Assembly: GCA_946811185.2 (NCBI GenBank)
Contig: OX328096.1
Coordinates: forward strand, 44,344,252-44,408,251
DNA length: 64,000 nucleotides
Direction of reading: 5' to 3'
Origin: Hippopus hippopus
Lineage: Eukaryota; Mollusca; Bivalvia; Cardiida; Cardiidae
The position numbers and the translations under genes were made by a program. Shown piece by piece: positions 20,661-32,891 of the stretch (the first letter of the stretch is position 1; each line of letters opens with the position of its first letter). The notes beneath the pieces were generated by a model. The model was not told where the DNA came from and ran no database searches. It saw only the letters and a list, made by a program, of their open reading frames with translations.

Positions 20661-22625
20661 GGGGTTAGTCTAGGTATACTGGGCGCCAAGAGCAATGTTG
20701 CTTCCTTTTGTGGACAGTGTCGGCTCATACCAGGCGGTAGTGAAGTTTCACCAGGACCAATTGGTTACACTGTCCTTTATCTATCTCTTGACATGGAAAA
20801 AACCCTAGGTTTTCTTTACTGACTCAATGATAATGACTTTACTTGTATGACATTTCAAGAGGTTAGGCTCTTGTGGTGAAACGGCTGTTAATTCATTTAG
20901 GTCATATGAACAGTATATCAATATATATGATCCGAAAACAGAAGACTATTGACCTGAAGTAGGGACTTAAGATTAGAGAGCCTGTCAAAATCTTACTGTA
21001 TAGAATACAACAACAAGACGGTTTCTGTTAACATAATTATTAATAAGAAACATAACAATACTTTTGAAATAAACCTAAACTGACATTTTGCTTTAAATCC
21101 TCGTTTTAATACCACATTGGTTTTACAATATAATTATAATTCTGTTTAATACAACAATACTACGAGTATTTCACATAAATTTCAAAACCATTGTTTTGCT
21201 TTTATCAACGTGTAAGCAGAATGTCATCAGCTAATTGTTGTTTAACAACTGGTTTCTTCTGCGGTCAGTGTTGAAAACAAAAAAAAAACTAATGATAATT
21301 TATGTATGAAGTACTTAAGTCCAAGATCAAATTGCACTAAGATGCAGCGGATGCTAACCTTGAACGACACTTTTTGCAAAAGAAGTTAAAAGATACGCCA
21401 AGGCCAATAACTCAACGTTTTATTAGCGCGTATTTCAGACCTGTCACTTCCTGTCACGTGTTTATGTCAATAATGTCCGATAAATTGTCATCTGGACGTC
21501 ATAGAAGTGTCAACGTAACAATATACATTTGACAAATATAATTGACTTTACGAGCCCTGATAAATAATATGTAATGTCAGAAGGTACTGCGGCTGCTAAT
21601 GAATAATTCATTTTGTTATTGGTGTGGTCAGAGTTAATGGCTGTCGACTCAAACTTGTCTCTGACGTTTGAAAAGCCATTATGATGATATATGAAAATGA
21701 ACTTAACTTATAGCAGGTTTCAACTGTAAAGTTGCTTTTTTGAGACCACTGCCGATCCAGAACGTGCAGCCCGATCTTGCACCTACAGGTACGAAATATG
21801 CATGGTATTCTGGTCAAAATACAACATTTTATGCCATTCTGACAAATTGAACATAGCAGTTACTATCGTTTGAATGGATTTAGTAGTCCGTTGGATCGAA
21901 TGCCTTTTAAAATGGCAGTGTAAAAATTTGTAGAATCTCTTTCTCTTCAGTGGGTAGTAAGTTTGTGATAGAAGATTAACAAAACCACAAATAACTTTTA
22001 CTAAAGTATTATTTTGTCAGACACTGCAGGGCCTTCGCCTACCCTTGGTTAAGCAAGCGAGCAGTCATTGTGATATAAGGGATTAAGTATTGAAAAGTCT
22101 TCAGGTGATATTAAAACGATTTTAATGTATTCATACAACCTTTACAACAACAATGTTGTCATCTTTTTCTTGTCGATACGGTTTCTTAGGATGTCCCTGT
22201 CGAGATTGATGTTGTTTCTAAAGGTCAAATGTAACTTCAAAGACGAAGATACCAGGTGTACAGTGTAAATGCAAACAAAGACTTATTCTCAAACAGTCTG
22301 TGTTTTTTTTTTTTTTCAAAAGATGCATTGGTTATTACAATTCTTTTTTACAGTACAATTTGACAAATACCAGATATAATATAAGTTTACAGACGTGCAT
22401 TACCAGAGTCATGACAATATTTCATTACAAATGGCTTAAATAACCTTGGACTTAACACGGTCTTTGGGTTCGGACAGTTGCTCTTGCGGCAATCTCATCT
22501 GGCACAATATAACTTCCACCGAATGTTTAGAAACTGTTATTGTACAGGTCTAGAGGAAATGACAATGACCCTGCAGATAAGTTTCCTTAGGCCCTGACAT
22601 TAAAGAGGACATATTGCTCTTTCGG
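20661..22625. other. Element-poor interval of 2 kb
   Basis: Only a faint A-core trace (CCAGAACGTGCAGCCCGATC, about 21754-21773) and a T run (22302-22316) are seen. No gene supported. Confidence 0.4.
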
Positions 22626-22883
22626 CGCTCTTGGGAACAGGGGGCTTAATGCATCTTCGTACAGCATCATACCAAGCAAGTCATCACATAATTATCGTTC
22701 TATAAAATTTATTTTGTACAACAACCGAGCGAGTCATGAGGTACAATGGTCTTTGACATGCAGAAAAATCACAAGTAGAAAAAAGTTTCGAACCATGTCA
22801 GCTTGCGCGGACTGCACAGGCTGACATGGATCGATATTATTTGCAGATGCATTAAGCACCCTTTTCACAGAGCATGGATCATA
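22626..22883 (-). mobile_element. MITE-C copy
   Basis: GGGGGCTTAATGCATCTTCG at left, palindrome about 22795-22832 (AGCTTGCGCGGACTGCACAG), right CACAGAGCATGGATCAT. A 114-codon minus-strand frame across it is a by-product. Confidence 0.8.
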
Positions 22884-24720
22884 TATTTTATATAGATAAT
22901 TTGTAGTTACATAGTATATATTCATATCTATCAACCCTATAGTAATTATCGAAGGAGCACCTACAAGAGAAGGTTGTTGCTCCCCAACAATCGGCTTTAT
23001 ATGAAGTTTACCCAGAAGAATTAAAAAAAAAACAAAGGACAAAGATTTTACATAACTAGAATGGTAATGGTAGTACATTATGTTATCAGAACGCTCGTCG
23101 ATACCTCCGGTTCAATGGGGTAAATGAAGCTTTTCTTCTGAACAAAGACGTGAAATGTTCTTGACAAATCCATAAAAAATGTACATGTACAAGTAATTGT
23201 TATTATTATTAATCTTTCGTGTCGTATCTACGTTTACTTAAGACCGGAAACTAGGAAATTGCGTTTTAAAAGTAATATTCATCTGATAGGTACACTTGAA
23301 AATGTTTATACCGAAATAAAAAAAAAATTTACCATACATTTGATATGCCCGAATTTACAAGCACTGCTAAAGTTATTGGAAATGCATGAATAAATTTTGC
23401 AACTTCAGGTATTTTCTGTAATTGATTTGCCTTAAATCCTCCATATTATATTTAACAAATAGTCTATTGAATTATATTATGCGTCAGATTCTCACGTCAT
23501 AACCATAATTTAATTTCAGGTATTTTTAAGTATAAACAAAACTGTCAATTGTTCATTTGATGTAGTGAGTGATGTCAGTCTCACCACAACCCTTCAGCAT
23601 GTTTAAAACGGAAATTTATGAACGAAACGGTTATGTTTCAGTTATTCAATGAGACCTTGGTTTACAAGATATTAGAAATTTAGAGTCCATGTCCTGCTTT
23701 AAATACTTTTGAACCAATTCCACAAAACTATTCTTTGTCGGTCAAAGACGGCTTCAAATTATACATGCTAGGTTACAAAAAAGATAGAGGATCTTACATG
23801 AGTGTTTATGTATTATCAGTTTTATTGGACGAGTTAACTAAAACCATATGACGCAAGCCTTGGCGAGCATCACATTATGTTCTTTTGCATATAGTTACGA
23901 AACATGGCCACTCGAGAAAACCTGGTTTTTATTTTTTAAAGTACCCAAATTGAACATTGTTGTACATTTTTTACACGCACAGAAGCATTTTAACAAATCG
24001 TTCTTTTCATTTTGTGTGTGGTATTTTCTTCATAATTTCGTTTATTTCAAAATCATAGAAAACACAATCATGTCTGCGGAACTCAAGCACACTTTCAGCC
24101 ACGAAAATTTATTCAGTTGTATGGCCTTTTATTCCCTACGGGGCTGATAACTGGGGTCACAAATCTTATTTGTGTTCTCTATACTGGGCAAAGTTGTCTA
24201 ATATGAATCATTTCTGACTTAAGAAAGGTGTAGTGCAATGGAGCTACTCAATTTCTAATGCCTCTTTTAAAAACAGTTTTTTTCCCTTTGTTTGTCAGAT
24301 ATTACGCTCCTGTCATCAAAAAGAGTTTTTAGAAATTGATATCTCAACTCCAAAATGTAAACTGAAGACTCAGATGGAAACAATTTTGTTTACAAATTTT
24401 GTAGCAGATTGGAAAAATCTCTATCAAATATTTAATATTTATGGATGTGACACAAATGAACAAAATCATAGTCTATAAGTATTTTTTCAGGACCTATATA
24501 GGTATTGCTTCGTCATGATTATGTTCATAGCATAGGATAATTGTAGATCACCTGCGTAAACATTTTGGCAGCAAGAGGAATTTTTGGTAACAGGGTATTT
24601 CTTTTTATACTTTAATATATGTATTAAACGTTATTACTAGTTTGTATTAAGTATTCATATTAAAGGTTGTTTTGAAGTCGTGTGATTCAAATCTATTAAG
24701 GTAGACATTTACGGTCGATC
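22884..24720. other. Element-free interval of 1.8 kb
   Basis: Open frames of 99 codons (23848-24147) and 81 codons (24233-24478) are the longest. Neither has a recognisable domain. No repeats from the local families. Confidence 0.4.
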
Positions 24721-24721
24721 A

Positions 24722-24925
24722 TTGAGGGTCCCGGACCCGTAGTTATCAATAATTTTTTAATAAGTTCTTAGACTGATTCTCAGAAATGTTCTCAATCTAT
24801 AAGTAACGCAAGTTTTCATTGGCTAGACCAAGTAGAGTAGCCAATCAGGGAAAAAAGCATTTCTTTTCAAATAACAAATTAGCATAAGAATGCAATCGAT
24901 AATGATTGGTGAATACGCACCCACA
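24722..24925. mobile_element. Repeat E copy, diverged
   Basis: TTTTCATTGGCTAGACCAAG then GTAGCCAATCAGGGA form a weakened central palindrome. The flanks include AGTTATCAATAATTTT and TGATTGGTGAATACGCACC. Confidence 0.6.
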
Positions 24926-25351
24926 CAACATAATCTCACAAGTTAGTGGCATGTCTCTCTTTTCGATGCCATTGTATAGCTGGTTTTGAATTGCTCTTAA
25001 TCACGCAGGGAGAGTATAAATGCTCTTATTTATGAGCCTTTGCCCAAACAGTTGTTGTAAGGCGTTTTAAGTGATGCCCATGCTAATCATATGCAAATGA
25101 GGCCATCCCTGTACACCAGATTACGTGGCTGCAGTAGGAAAATATGGGCGCCAAGTTATGCAAGTGTCGAGTGATTGATAGCCCATAGTAATGTTTTATG
25201 CTGATTGTATGAAACCCAAGCTTTCGGAGAGCCCTTTGCTTCCTCGAAATTTATGGTCGAATCCTTTTAAGGTTATTCCTTAAATAAGACAGGGAAATAA
25301 TTTATGAATGAATCATTTGACAGTTAGTGTTGCACGTGCTCTCTGGTTTGT
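24926..25351. other. Interval with octamer-like motif
   Basis: CATATGCAAATGAGGCC (about 25088-25104) contains ATGCAAAT, the POU-domain octamer. It is followed by GC-balanced sequence to about 25145. Regulatory meaning is not shown. Confidence 0.3.
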
Positions 25352-25576
25352 TGTCATCAATTCTTTAAAAGACGACAAAATTTTAGACTCGTCAAAATTG
25401 AAAGCAATAGCAGTTCAAAAATATTTTGTGATTCAAATAATGCGATTTATGTTTGAAAGTAAAGAAAGCACTGTAGGAAAAGGAGAAATGCTGGCTAACA
25501 GCTCATTTTCCCACAATGTTATCTAAAGCCATTTTCCTCGGGGCCATTTAAAATGGGGATTGTTTGGTAAAGGAAT
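25352..25576 (+). mobile_element. MITE-B copy, centre rearranged
   Basis: ACGACAAAATTTTAGACTCG left. The centre GAAATGCTGGCTAACAGCTC lacks part of both arms. Right GGGGATTGTTTGGTAAAGG. Confidence 0.75.
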
Positions 25577-26520
25577 ATACCCCTTATTGTGTATTCTAGA
25601 AGGTTTGAACTTTTTGTTTCAAAGTAGTACTAAAGACATTACAAGATTTAGGGAAAGGTTCGTTCAGTTTATTGACATTTCTATGGGTTTAACACGCCTT
25701 AAATCGTCAGAAAAAGAGGGGGATAACGTAGGCAAAGATGAGACTGGTCGAATGAGCATGCTGATCTTTGTCGCCAGTCTCTACCAAATCGCATACATGG
25801 TGATGAGTGGTCGGATCAGTACTTTTACAGACTAACCTTTAAAATAAGAAGTGAGCCAAAGCCTGAACTCCAGCTTCGCTATAATTAGGTGGCTCCCAAT
25901 GTTGTTTTCTTCTCTACTTTTTCACCTGTCTGACATTTTCTAAACTTTGAAACCCAACATTGAATGTAAAGCATAGAAAAGTCATGGTTTGAAACAAAGT
26001 GACAGATCACAATAGTTAAAGGAACTATCTGTTATCCCCCTATCCACAGTAGTTAACTCATATGGCGACAACAACTAAGTAGTTCCTGTACCTCTTGGGT
26101 TTCACTGATACTTAGCTGGGATCCTCAGAACTTTGCCCAGAATCACCCCCACGTGACAAGCGCTGCTTCTTAGGATCGCAGCATGGCTCTTTGGCTTTAA
26201 TCAACAGGGTATTAAGGAGATTCTCGTAGCCTTAACCAGTACGAAATTGTAGACCTCAAGATCACGAAAGGACATTCCATCTTGGACATCAAATGCAGTT
26301 CTACAGTCTAGGCACGCCATATTGGTTAAAGAATGAACCTAACAAGTTCGTTGTTAATATAGTCCCACACACACTGCCGAAATATGCAAAGTACCTCACG
26401 AAATCAGTTAGTCAGGCGATTAAACACAAAAACTACCGTTATATAATTTACAAAATAGTTGACCGTCAGACAATTGGTCGCCCCAGCAACCCACAACTTT
26501 CTCACGACTAGGGAAACATG
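25577..26520. other. Unassigned interval
   Basis: No recognised element. The 91-codon (25560-25835) and 72-codon (26293-26511) frames lack known motifs. Confidence 0.4.
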
Positions 26521-26527
26521 CAGCACT

Positions 26528-26602
26528 GATCGGACAGTACAAAATGAACAAAGGATCACTTGCATGCAATCTGATCTTGGACAGACACTGTCAGATAACT
26601 TG
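26528..26602 (+). mobile_element. MITE-A remnant
   Basis: ATCGGACAGTACAAAATGAA and TGCAATCTGATCTTGGACAG correspond to two diverged palindrome arms. Confidence 0.45.
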
Positions 26603-26820
26603 TGAGACATTTGGGATAAAAAATGTTTTGAGGCTGAATGAATTAGCATTATTCTATTGACAGAACATAGTCATATATCCGTTCATCAAACAAATCATTA
26701 CAGCAACCTAGAGCCTCTATCATTTGCGTGCCGAGTAATTAAAATTGATAAGAACAGGAAGTTGTAATTTTAGACATTATGGTGTAATCAAAGGCTTTGT
26801 TGGTCAGGAAATGTCACCCA

Positions 26821-26896
26821 ATATCGGACAGTGCAGATTCAAGATAAGACAGCACTTTCTGAGCAGTCTGATCTTGAATCTACAATGTCCGCAACA
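26821..26896 (-). mobile_element. MITE-A palindrome only
   Basis: ATCGGACAGTGCAGATTCAA to TGAATCTACAATGTCCGCAA. Neither outer half is present, so the palindrome stands alone. Confidence 0.65.
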
Positions 26897-27115
26897 GCAT
26901 CATATATTACCTCGGTGCGAAAAGTGATGAATATGCATGAATCACTCGGCAGTTGTTCCATGATGCCACACATGATGAAATGTTTTATTATCACCGTATG
27001 CAACTTTGAACTAATCTCTTTTGTTACGGATACTTAAAGGATCATCCGCGTTATTCGCATTTGTCATGCAGATTGTATAGCATATTTCGTCAGTTAACTA
27101 TATCGTCTGCAACAT

Positions 27116-27325
27116 TTTAGCCCATAGGCTGCTAAGCGCGACGCAAGGACCTTTTGCGGACAGAGTAGATCAAGATCAGACTGCACAGAACGTGCAGTCT
27201 GATCTTGGATCTACACTATCCGATAAGGAGATACCTTTTCCCAAAAGAACCTTTGAAATAGCAAAATTGGGTTTTTACTGTTGGTTTGAAAGTTTCATTC
27301 ACTTGTTTAGAAGGATTAGGGTTAA
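27116..27325 (+). mobile_element. MITE-A copy, full length
   Basis: TTAGCCCATAGGCTGCTAAG left, palindrome about 27157-27222, right AAGGATTAGGGTTAA (TTAA 27322-27325). Confidence 0.9.
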
Positions 27326-28185
27326 CACGTTACCTCAACTGTTTTGTTTCGTTTGTAAAAATTCTGTTTCAACTCGGTCGAGGTACGTGCCGACTATCGT
27401 ATCTACCAGTAACACCAACCATTTTAGAGTCTATATTTATTTCTGCATTTCAAGATATGTGGGCTAATATTATTGGCTGAGGTAAGTGTCATACAATGAG
27501 GAAATAAAACATTGTCTTAAAGTATTTATGAGTATGGTTTCAAACTTGTTTTGAGGGGCAAATGAGTTGGTGAAGAACGCCCTCTTCAAACTTTAAAACG
27601 TTCTTGGGCTGAATTGACTCTATGAAATGCCGACATCTGGGCAAAAGTTCTGTGAGTTTTGGTTTGTTTTGGGAAAAAAAATCAACTGTAGTGATTATAC
27701 AAAAATGGGCCAATTCCTTGAAAATGTAAGACGAAATCTGTCACAAAAGCTGACAGTGCAGATCTAAGGACAGGACCCTTCGTTTGAAATACATTTTTTT
27801 TTTTTTCAATTTAAACGCCAAACATAGGAAAAAACACAATTTATCTCATCAGGAACTCGAGGTGTTTACGTTCTCGAAAACAGACACAAAATGGCCGCCA
27901 CACACGGTAAACTTCGCATTTCTTTTTATATGTTATAAAAAATTTCTACAAGCGCTTTATGTGATGAAAGGTTTTATGATTTGCCTTTTGTCATCTTTGT
28001 TACTAAAAGTTAATTGCATTTCGCTGCAATAGAGATTAAACCGACGAAACAGAAAATCATTACATCGCTCTATCTTTGCCACTGGAAAATTCACGATGGA
28101 CTTAAGACGGTCCAGTGCACAGTAAATATTCAAAGATGAAAAAAAGCACCATAAACGTGTTATTATTGAGACTAAGGTTAAACAG
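27326..28185. other. Unassigned interval
   Basis: No recognised element. T run at 27790-27804. It leads into the minisatellite. Confidence 0.4.
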
Positions 28186-29577
28186 CCCAACGGTTGTAAG
28201 TTCTAAGCACAGGGTCAACCGTCTAACGGTTGTAAGTTCTTAACATAGAGTTAGCCGTTAAACGGTTGTAAGTTCTAAAAAAGGGGTAAGCCGTCCAACG
28301 TTTATAAGTTCTAAACACAGGGTTAGCAGGCCAACGGTTGTAAGTTCTAAACATAGGGTCAGCCGTCTAACGGATATAAGTTCTATACGTAGGGTTAACA
28401 GTCCAACAGTTGTAAGTTCTAAACATAGGGTCAGCCGTCCAACGGTTATAAGTTCTAAACATAGGGTCAGCCGTCCAGCAGTTGTAAGTTCTAAACTTAG
28501 GGTTAGCCGTGCAACGGTTATAAGTTCTGAACATAGGGTCAGCCGTCTAAAGGTTGTAAGTTCTAAATATAGGGTTAGCTGTGCAACGGTTATAAGTTCT
28601 AAACATAGGGTCAGCCGTCCAGCGGTTGTAAGTTCTAAACATAGGGTCAGCCGTCCAACTGTTGTAAGTTCTATTACATAGGGTTAGCCCCCCAACGGTT
28701 GTAAGTTCTAAACATAGGGATAGCCGTCAAACGGTTGTAAGTTCTAAACATAAGGTTAGCCCTCCAACGGTTGTAAGTTCTAAACATAGGGTTAGCCCTC
28801 CAACGGTTATAAGTTCAAAACATAGGATTAGCCGTGCAACGGTTTTAAGTTCTAAACATAGGGTTAACCGTCCAACGGTTGTAAGTTCTATTACACAGGG
28901 TTAGCCGGCCAACATTTATAAGTTCTAAACATAGGGTTAGCCAGCCAACGGTTATAAGTTCTAAACATAGGGTTAGCCGTCCAATTGTCTTAAGTTCTAT
29001 TACACAGGGTTAGCCGGCCAACGTTTATAAGTTCTAAACAAAGTTTTAGTCGTCCAATGGTTATAAGTTCTAAACATAGGGTCAGCCGTCCAACGGTTAT
29101 AAGTTCTAAACATAGGGTCAGCCGTGCAATCGTTATAAGGTCTAAATATAGGGTCAGCCGTCCAATTGTTATAAGTTCTAAACATAGGGTCAGCTGTCCA
29201 ACAGTTATAAGTTCTAAACATAGGGTCAGCCGTGCAATCGTTATAAGGTCTAAACATAGGGTCAGCCGTCCAACAGTTATAAGTTCTAAACAAAGGGTCA
29301 GCATTGCAATGGTTATAAGTTCTAAACATAGGGTCAGCCGTCCAACAGTTATAAGTTCTAAACAAAGTTTTAGCCGTCCAATGGTTATAATTTCTAAACA
29401 TAGGGTCAGCCGTCCAATGGTTATAAGGTCTAAACATAGGGTCAGCCGTACAATCGTTATAAGGTCTAAACATAGGGTCAGCCGTGCAATCGTTATAAGT
29501 TCTAAACAAAGGGTCAGCCGTGCAATCGTTATAAGTTTTAAACATATTGTTAACCGTTCAACGGTTTTAAGTTCTAG
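28186..29577. repeat. 36-bp minisatellite, about 38 units
   Basis: Each unit reads roughly GTAAGTTCTAAACATAGGG then TTAGCCGTCCAACGGTT. Most units are exactly 36 bp. The left half mostly carries GGGTTAGCC with TTGTAAG, the right half GGGTCAGCC with TTATAAG. Higher-order repetition is visible. A 109-bp (three-unit) period is marked by TTCTATTACACAGGG at 28886 and 28995. A 108-bp period is marked by CGTGCAATCGTTATAAGG near 29123 and 29231. A 324-bp period is marked by AACAAAGTTTTAG near 29037 and 29361. Because 36 is divisible by three and the unit lacks stops in some frames, open frames of up to 181 codons arise on both strands. They are not genes. Confidence 0.95.
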
Positions 29578-29792
29578 CTCCGGCTCGACAAGGTTTTTTT
29601 AGACGAGTTTTTTGTTTAAATTCATTGCTGCAAAACTAGTTCCCTTTTTGCAGAATTTGGCTTCTTTTTGATTCATTAAGTAGCCTGCGACTACGAAAAA
29701 CCTATGTGTCCCACGCAAAGAATGCAATTGGTGCCTAGGCCGCCATGCGGTGCAACAACCTGAAATACTGTTAAGATCGCAGTTAAAAACAA

Positions 29793-30041
29793 ATGAGCCA
29801 TACTCTAGCTGAAGGGGCTTAATGAATCTCAGTGATACATTATACCAAGTGAGTTATTACATAATTGCGGATCCATTAAATCAATTTTGTAGAACAACCG
29901 ACTGTATCATGAGGAACACTGGTCTTTTGACATGCAGTAAATTGACTAATAGCCAAAAGTTTCTACCCATGTCAGCCTGCGGTGATTTGGGTCGATACTT
30001 TTTGCAGATGCATGAGCCCCTTTTTCACAGAGCATGGCTCT
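29793..30041 (-). mobile_element. MITE-C copy with half palindrome
   Basis: ATGAGCCATACTCTAGCTGA left, CAGAGCATGGCTCT right. The palindrome stops after CCATGTCAGCCTGCGG and jumps to TGATTTGGGTCGATACTT: one arm core is deleted at the centre. Confidence 0.8.
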
Positions 30042-30474
30042 AATGTTTTTAAACTGATTTCTGCTTATTTCCCATTAATCAAGTTACTAGCTTAACAAAT
30101 TTCACATTAATTTTGATATATGTCAGATCGCTTAATTAGCCTCCATTTAGGCTATTTAGGAAAATATTCTCACGGTTTTCGATACACCAAATTCTTCATG
30201 TATTTCCTTCATTGTTAGTTACTTCTACCTTTTATTCAAAACAGTTTCCTGCTTTACTACAGCATGAACATAGGAAAGAGCCAATTGCTGGTAGTTCTTT
30301 CCAGGAAGAAAATAGAAAGGAAAATGAAGACCTATCGATTCGCAGTGTTAATAATAATGGCCCCTTTTATAGATAAGTTCAAGGATACTTTAATTCCATT
30401 ATATTTCCGTATATTGCAAAGACAGTTCCATGAGTAGAAACAAAAGGAGGGGGGCAAATGGATTGAACCACAAA
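30042..30474. other. Unassigned interval
   Basis: No recognised element. It may include decayed LINE sequence upstream of the RT fragment. Confidence 0.35.
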
Positions 30475-30812
30475 TTTCTGACTTCAGACTAAAAAGGCCA
30501 ACAACTTGTATGAACTGGTCACATTCATGTATATTGTATACATGTAGCAAGAGATTAGACTTACAATACTGTAAATGTAGAGAAGACCAAAATTGTTGTA
30601 TTCAGGAAAAGAAGACTGTTAAGAGAAAACGAGCGCTGGCATTTTAATAATAGTTATGTACAGGTGTGTGTGTGTGATAATGTTTGTCTGTCTGTGTTGT
30701 TGTTTGTTTGTTTGTTTGAACGACCTTGTGTATAAATTGTATTATTTTCATATTGTGTAACTAGAAACTATGTATAGTTTACGTTACTTCAATAAAGTAT
30801 CTATCTATCTGT
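30475..30812 (+). pseudogene. Decayed LINE: RT thumb fragment plus 3' tail
   Basis: About 30563-30652 translates to VNVEKTKIVVFRK followed by LLRENERWHFNN. This is the conserved segment after the catalytic core of CR1/Jockey-type reverse transcriptases (V-N-x-x-K-T-K-x-x-V-F and N-E-x-W). Just upstream, another frame gives CSKRLDLQ, matching the usual C-x-K-W-x-L that precedes V-N, so a frameshift lies near 30560. The catalytic F-A-D-D box is not visible. After the N-E-R-W segment the frame runs into a TG/TTTG-rich untranslated region. A polyadenylation-type AATAAA follows at about 30791, then ATCTATCTATCTG, a typical LINE-style short-repeat tail. The piece therefore looks like an internally deleted LINE insertion. 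It is dead. Clade assignment is by motif memory only. Confidence 0.65.
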
Positions 30813-32389
30813 AATTAATGAAGAAAAACAATAAATGATGAAAATGCTATTTAAAAAAAAAACTACGGCATTTAAACAAAATAAAAACAACAATCAATGA
30901 GACAATTTTTCTCTAATAGACCGACGGCGATGTCTATTTCTCTATGAGTGTGTGTGAGTGTGTTTCGTTGATAGATCTTTGCTTGCACACTTTTTCTGCA
31001 ATAATCTCAAACTTTTCATATAACATTTCAATGTTCTATCAATTTGTGTAATATCTAAAAAAAAAAAACTAGACACCTTTAAGTCAATATAAATAAACTT
31101 TAGTTTCTGATAATTTTAGGACGTTGAGGTCAAACTGCTTTTTTACAAAGCCAAACATTACAGATATTAGATCTTCAAGACCTTCTGTGCAGTCTGATCA
31201 TGGATCCACACTGTCTTGAAAAGCCCATATATCTCACAAAAACATTTTAAGAGGATAAGAAGGACAAAGATAAAGAGGTTAGATTTCGATCCATAGAACA
31301 TAATTCATTCCTAAGATTAGTTTTCTAATGAAGTCAAATGTTCTCCGGGCGTATCGAGTAACATCGAAGGACAATTAGGGACAAAAGAAATGTCAGAGCG
31401 GCTCATCCAATTTTATGGTCGGCTCACGGTTATATTCAATCTGAAGGTATTGAATATCCAGCAGAAGACATTACGAAACAATACTGATGACATCTTAAAT
31501 TATCTCTAACAAGATAGTACACACAAATAATACATCTTAACAACTCCTCTTCACGAAGGGTTAATTCTTTTATCAGTGACAGTTTACACTACGATACTTT
31601 GTGGCTTGGAAGGCGGGATAACTGGGTTGATCAGTTTTTCTGACATTGTGATCGTGATACATTATTGAAAGAACAAAGCTAAACTGTTCAATATGAACAA
31701 TTCTTCGTTAAGCCAAATAACAAATGGCTTACACAACTTTCAATTCTACTCGTAGAACTCGAATTATCAACCCTTTGGGTGACTTCAACTGAGGCAAAAA
31801 TGCGCTTTTTTTGCAGACTGATCTTGATCTTCACTGTACTAAAAAGCAAGTAAAATTGTTACTGGCACTCATATCATCAAAGTCAACGGAAAGAAAAGTT
31901 CAAAAAGAGCCATGAAAAAAATATTAGATATAGACATCCTCGATCGGTACGAAGTGTCGTATTCTAAACTCCCCCTTTTATATCTCAAGACGTCCCACGC
32001 TCTTTGATCAGTCAACCTGCCATAGCCTCAATGAATGGCCCGCTGCGTTGATAGACAGATAGTAAAAAGGAACAAAGACAGATTGACGGGTGGTAAATGA
32101 CGGGCTGAATCTTTGGAGACAGCCCAAAACCGAACTATATCATAAACAGGGTGGGAGGTCGCCTTCTATCGCCGATCGTATTAAACCCCCTTTTCCTCAC
32201 ATAGACGTACTGGAATGTATACCTATATCAAAATACTTGCTGAAAACGTCATGACAACTTTCGTTTTAAAGAGAAGTTTCTTCTCCAAAACATCATCTGA
32301 ATTTATATGCATAAGCAATTAATTCAGTTTGTGACTTTTTTTTTCTTTTACAGAGGTGAAGTCCTCATTGATACAAATTTTTCAATATA
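30813..32389. other. Interval of 1.6 kb with faint MITE-A traces
   Basis: Core-like pieces occur at 31168-31215 (TCTGTGCAGTCTGATCATGG) and 31813-31840 (GCAGACTGATCTTGATCTTC). No termini, no coding similarity. Confidence 0.4.
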
Positions 32390-32600
32390 CGGTTTAATTT
32401 TAGACCGCTAACCAACTGGTCCACATGACATGAAGAAAAATGTTGTGAGGCATATGTAAACATTTTTTCATGCGAACAGAATACATTCTGGGAACAGAAG
32501 CAATGGTTTGTCACAAGAAAGTGCTTCTTTTCCCAGAATGTTTCCAGAAGCTGTATAAATATTGGGTCAAAGACCGTTGTATTTGTGCAGTGAGGTGTTA
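32390..32600 (+). mobile_element. Possible MITE-B relative
   Basis: CATTCTGGGAACAGAAGCA and TGCTTCTTTTCCCAGAATGT form a palindrome with an 18-base loop, resembling B arms. The flanks match B only weakly. It ends at the TTAA (32598) that opens the next MITE-B. Confidence 0.45.
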
Positions 32601-32674
32601 ACTCTTTACCATACAATTGCTAAGGCAGAGGGCTTTTGAAGACATTTCAGGAAATGGAGAAAATACTCGAAACC

Positions 32675-32750
<76 letters not shown>

Positions 32751-32863
32751 GTTTTCTACCATTTCAAGGACACATCTCATTATGGCCAACACTTTATATG
32801 TCGTCTGCAAATGCTTTGAATGTAGCAGACGACTAAACTGTTTTCGTCTTGTAAAGAGTGAAC
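32598..32863 (-). mobile_element. MITE-B whose palindrome arm is replaced by (CT)n
   Basis: TTAACTCTTTACCATACAAT left; arm GGAAATGGAGAAAATACTCG leads to GAAACCAG. Instead of the matching arm, CT repeats run from 32677 to 32747. The family sequence then resumes at CAGTGTTTTCTACC and ends TTTTCGTCTTGTAAAGAG. Frames across it encode Ser-Leu or Arg-Glu runs and are meaningless. Confidence 0.8.
32677..32747 (+). repeat. (CT)35 microsatellite inside MITE-B
   Basis: Perfect CT dinucleotides occupy the place of the second palindrome arm, whose family sequence (TTTTCTCCTTTTCCC) is itself pyrimidine-rich and could have seeded the expansion. Confidence 0.95.
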
Positions 32864-32891
32864 AGTTTTACGTATAGATGAAGGTAAAGTG

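Noticed and set aside
26000..26520. Decayed retroviral or LTR-element coding sequence
   Set aside because: Inspection of the frames gave no protease, RT or integrase motif.
28186..29577. Telomere-like AGGGTTAG motif in each minisatellite unit
   Set aside because: It occurs once per 36-bp unit with no tandem TTAGGG, so it is not telomeric sequence.
29000..29602. 181-codon open frames on both strands
   Set aside because: They lie entirely in the 36-bp tandem repeat, whose period keeps the frame open by arithmetic; the product is a 12-residue repeat with no domain.
32598..32877. Ser-Leu and Arg-Glu repeat proteins
   Set aside because: These are translations of a CT/GA microsatellite.
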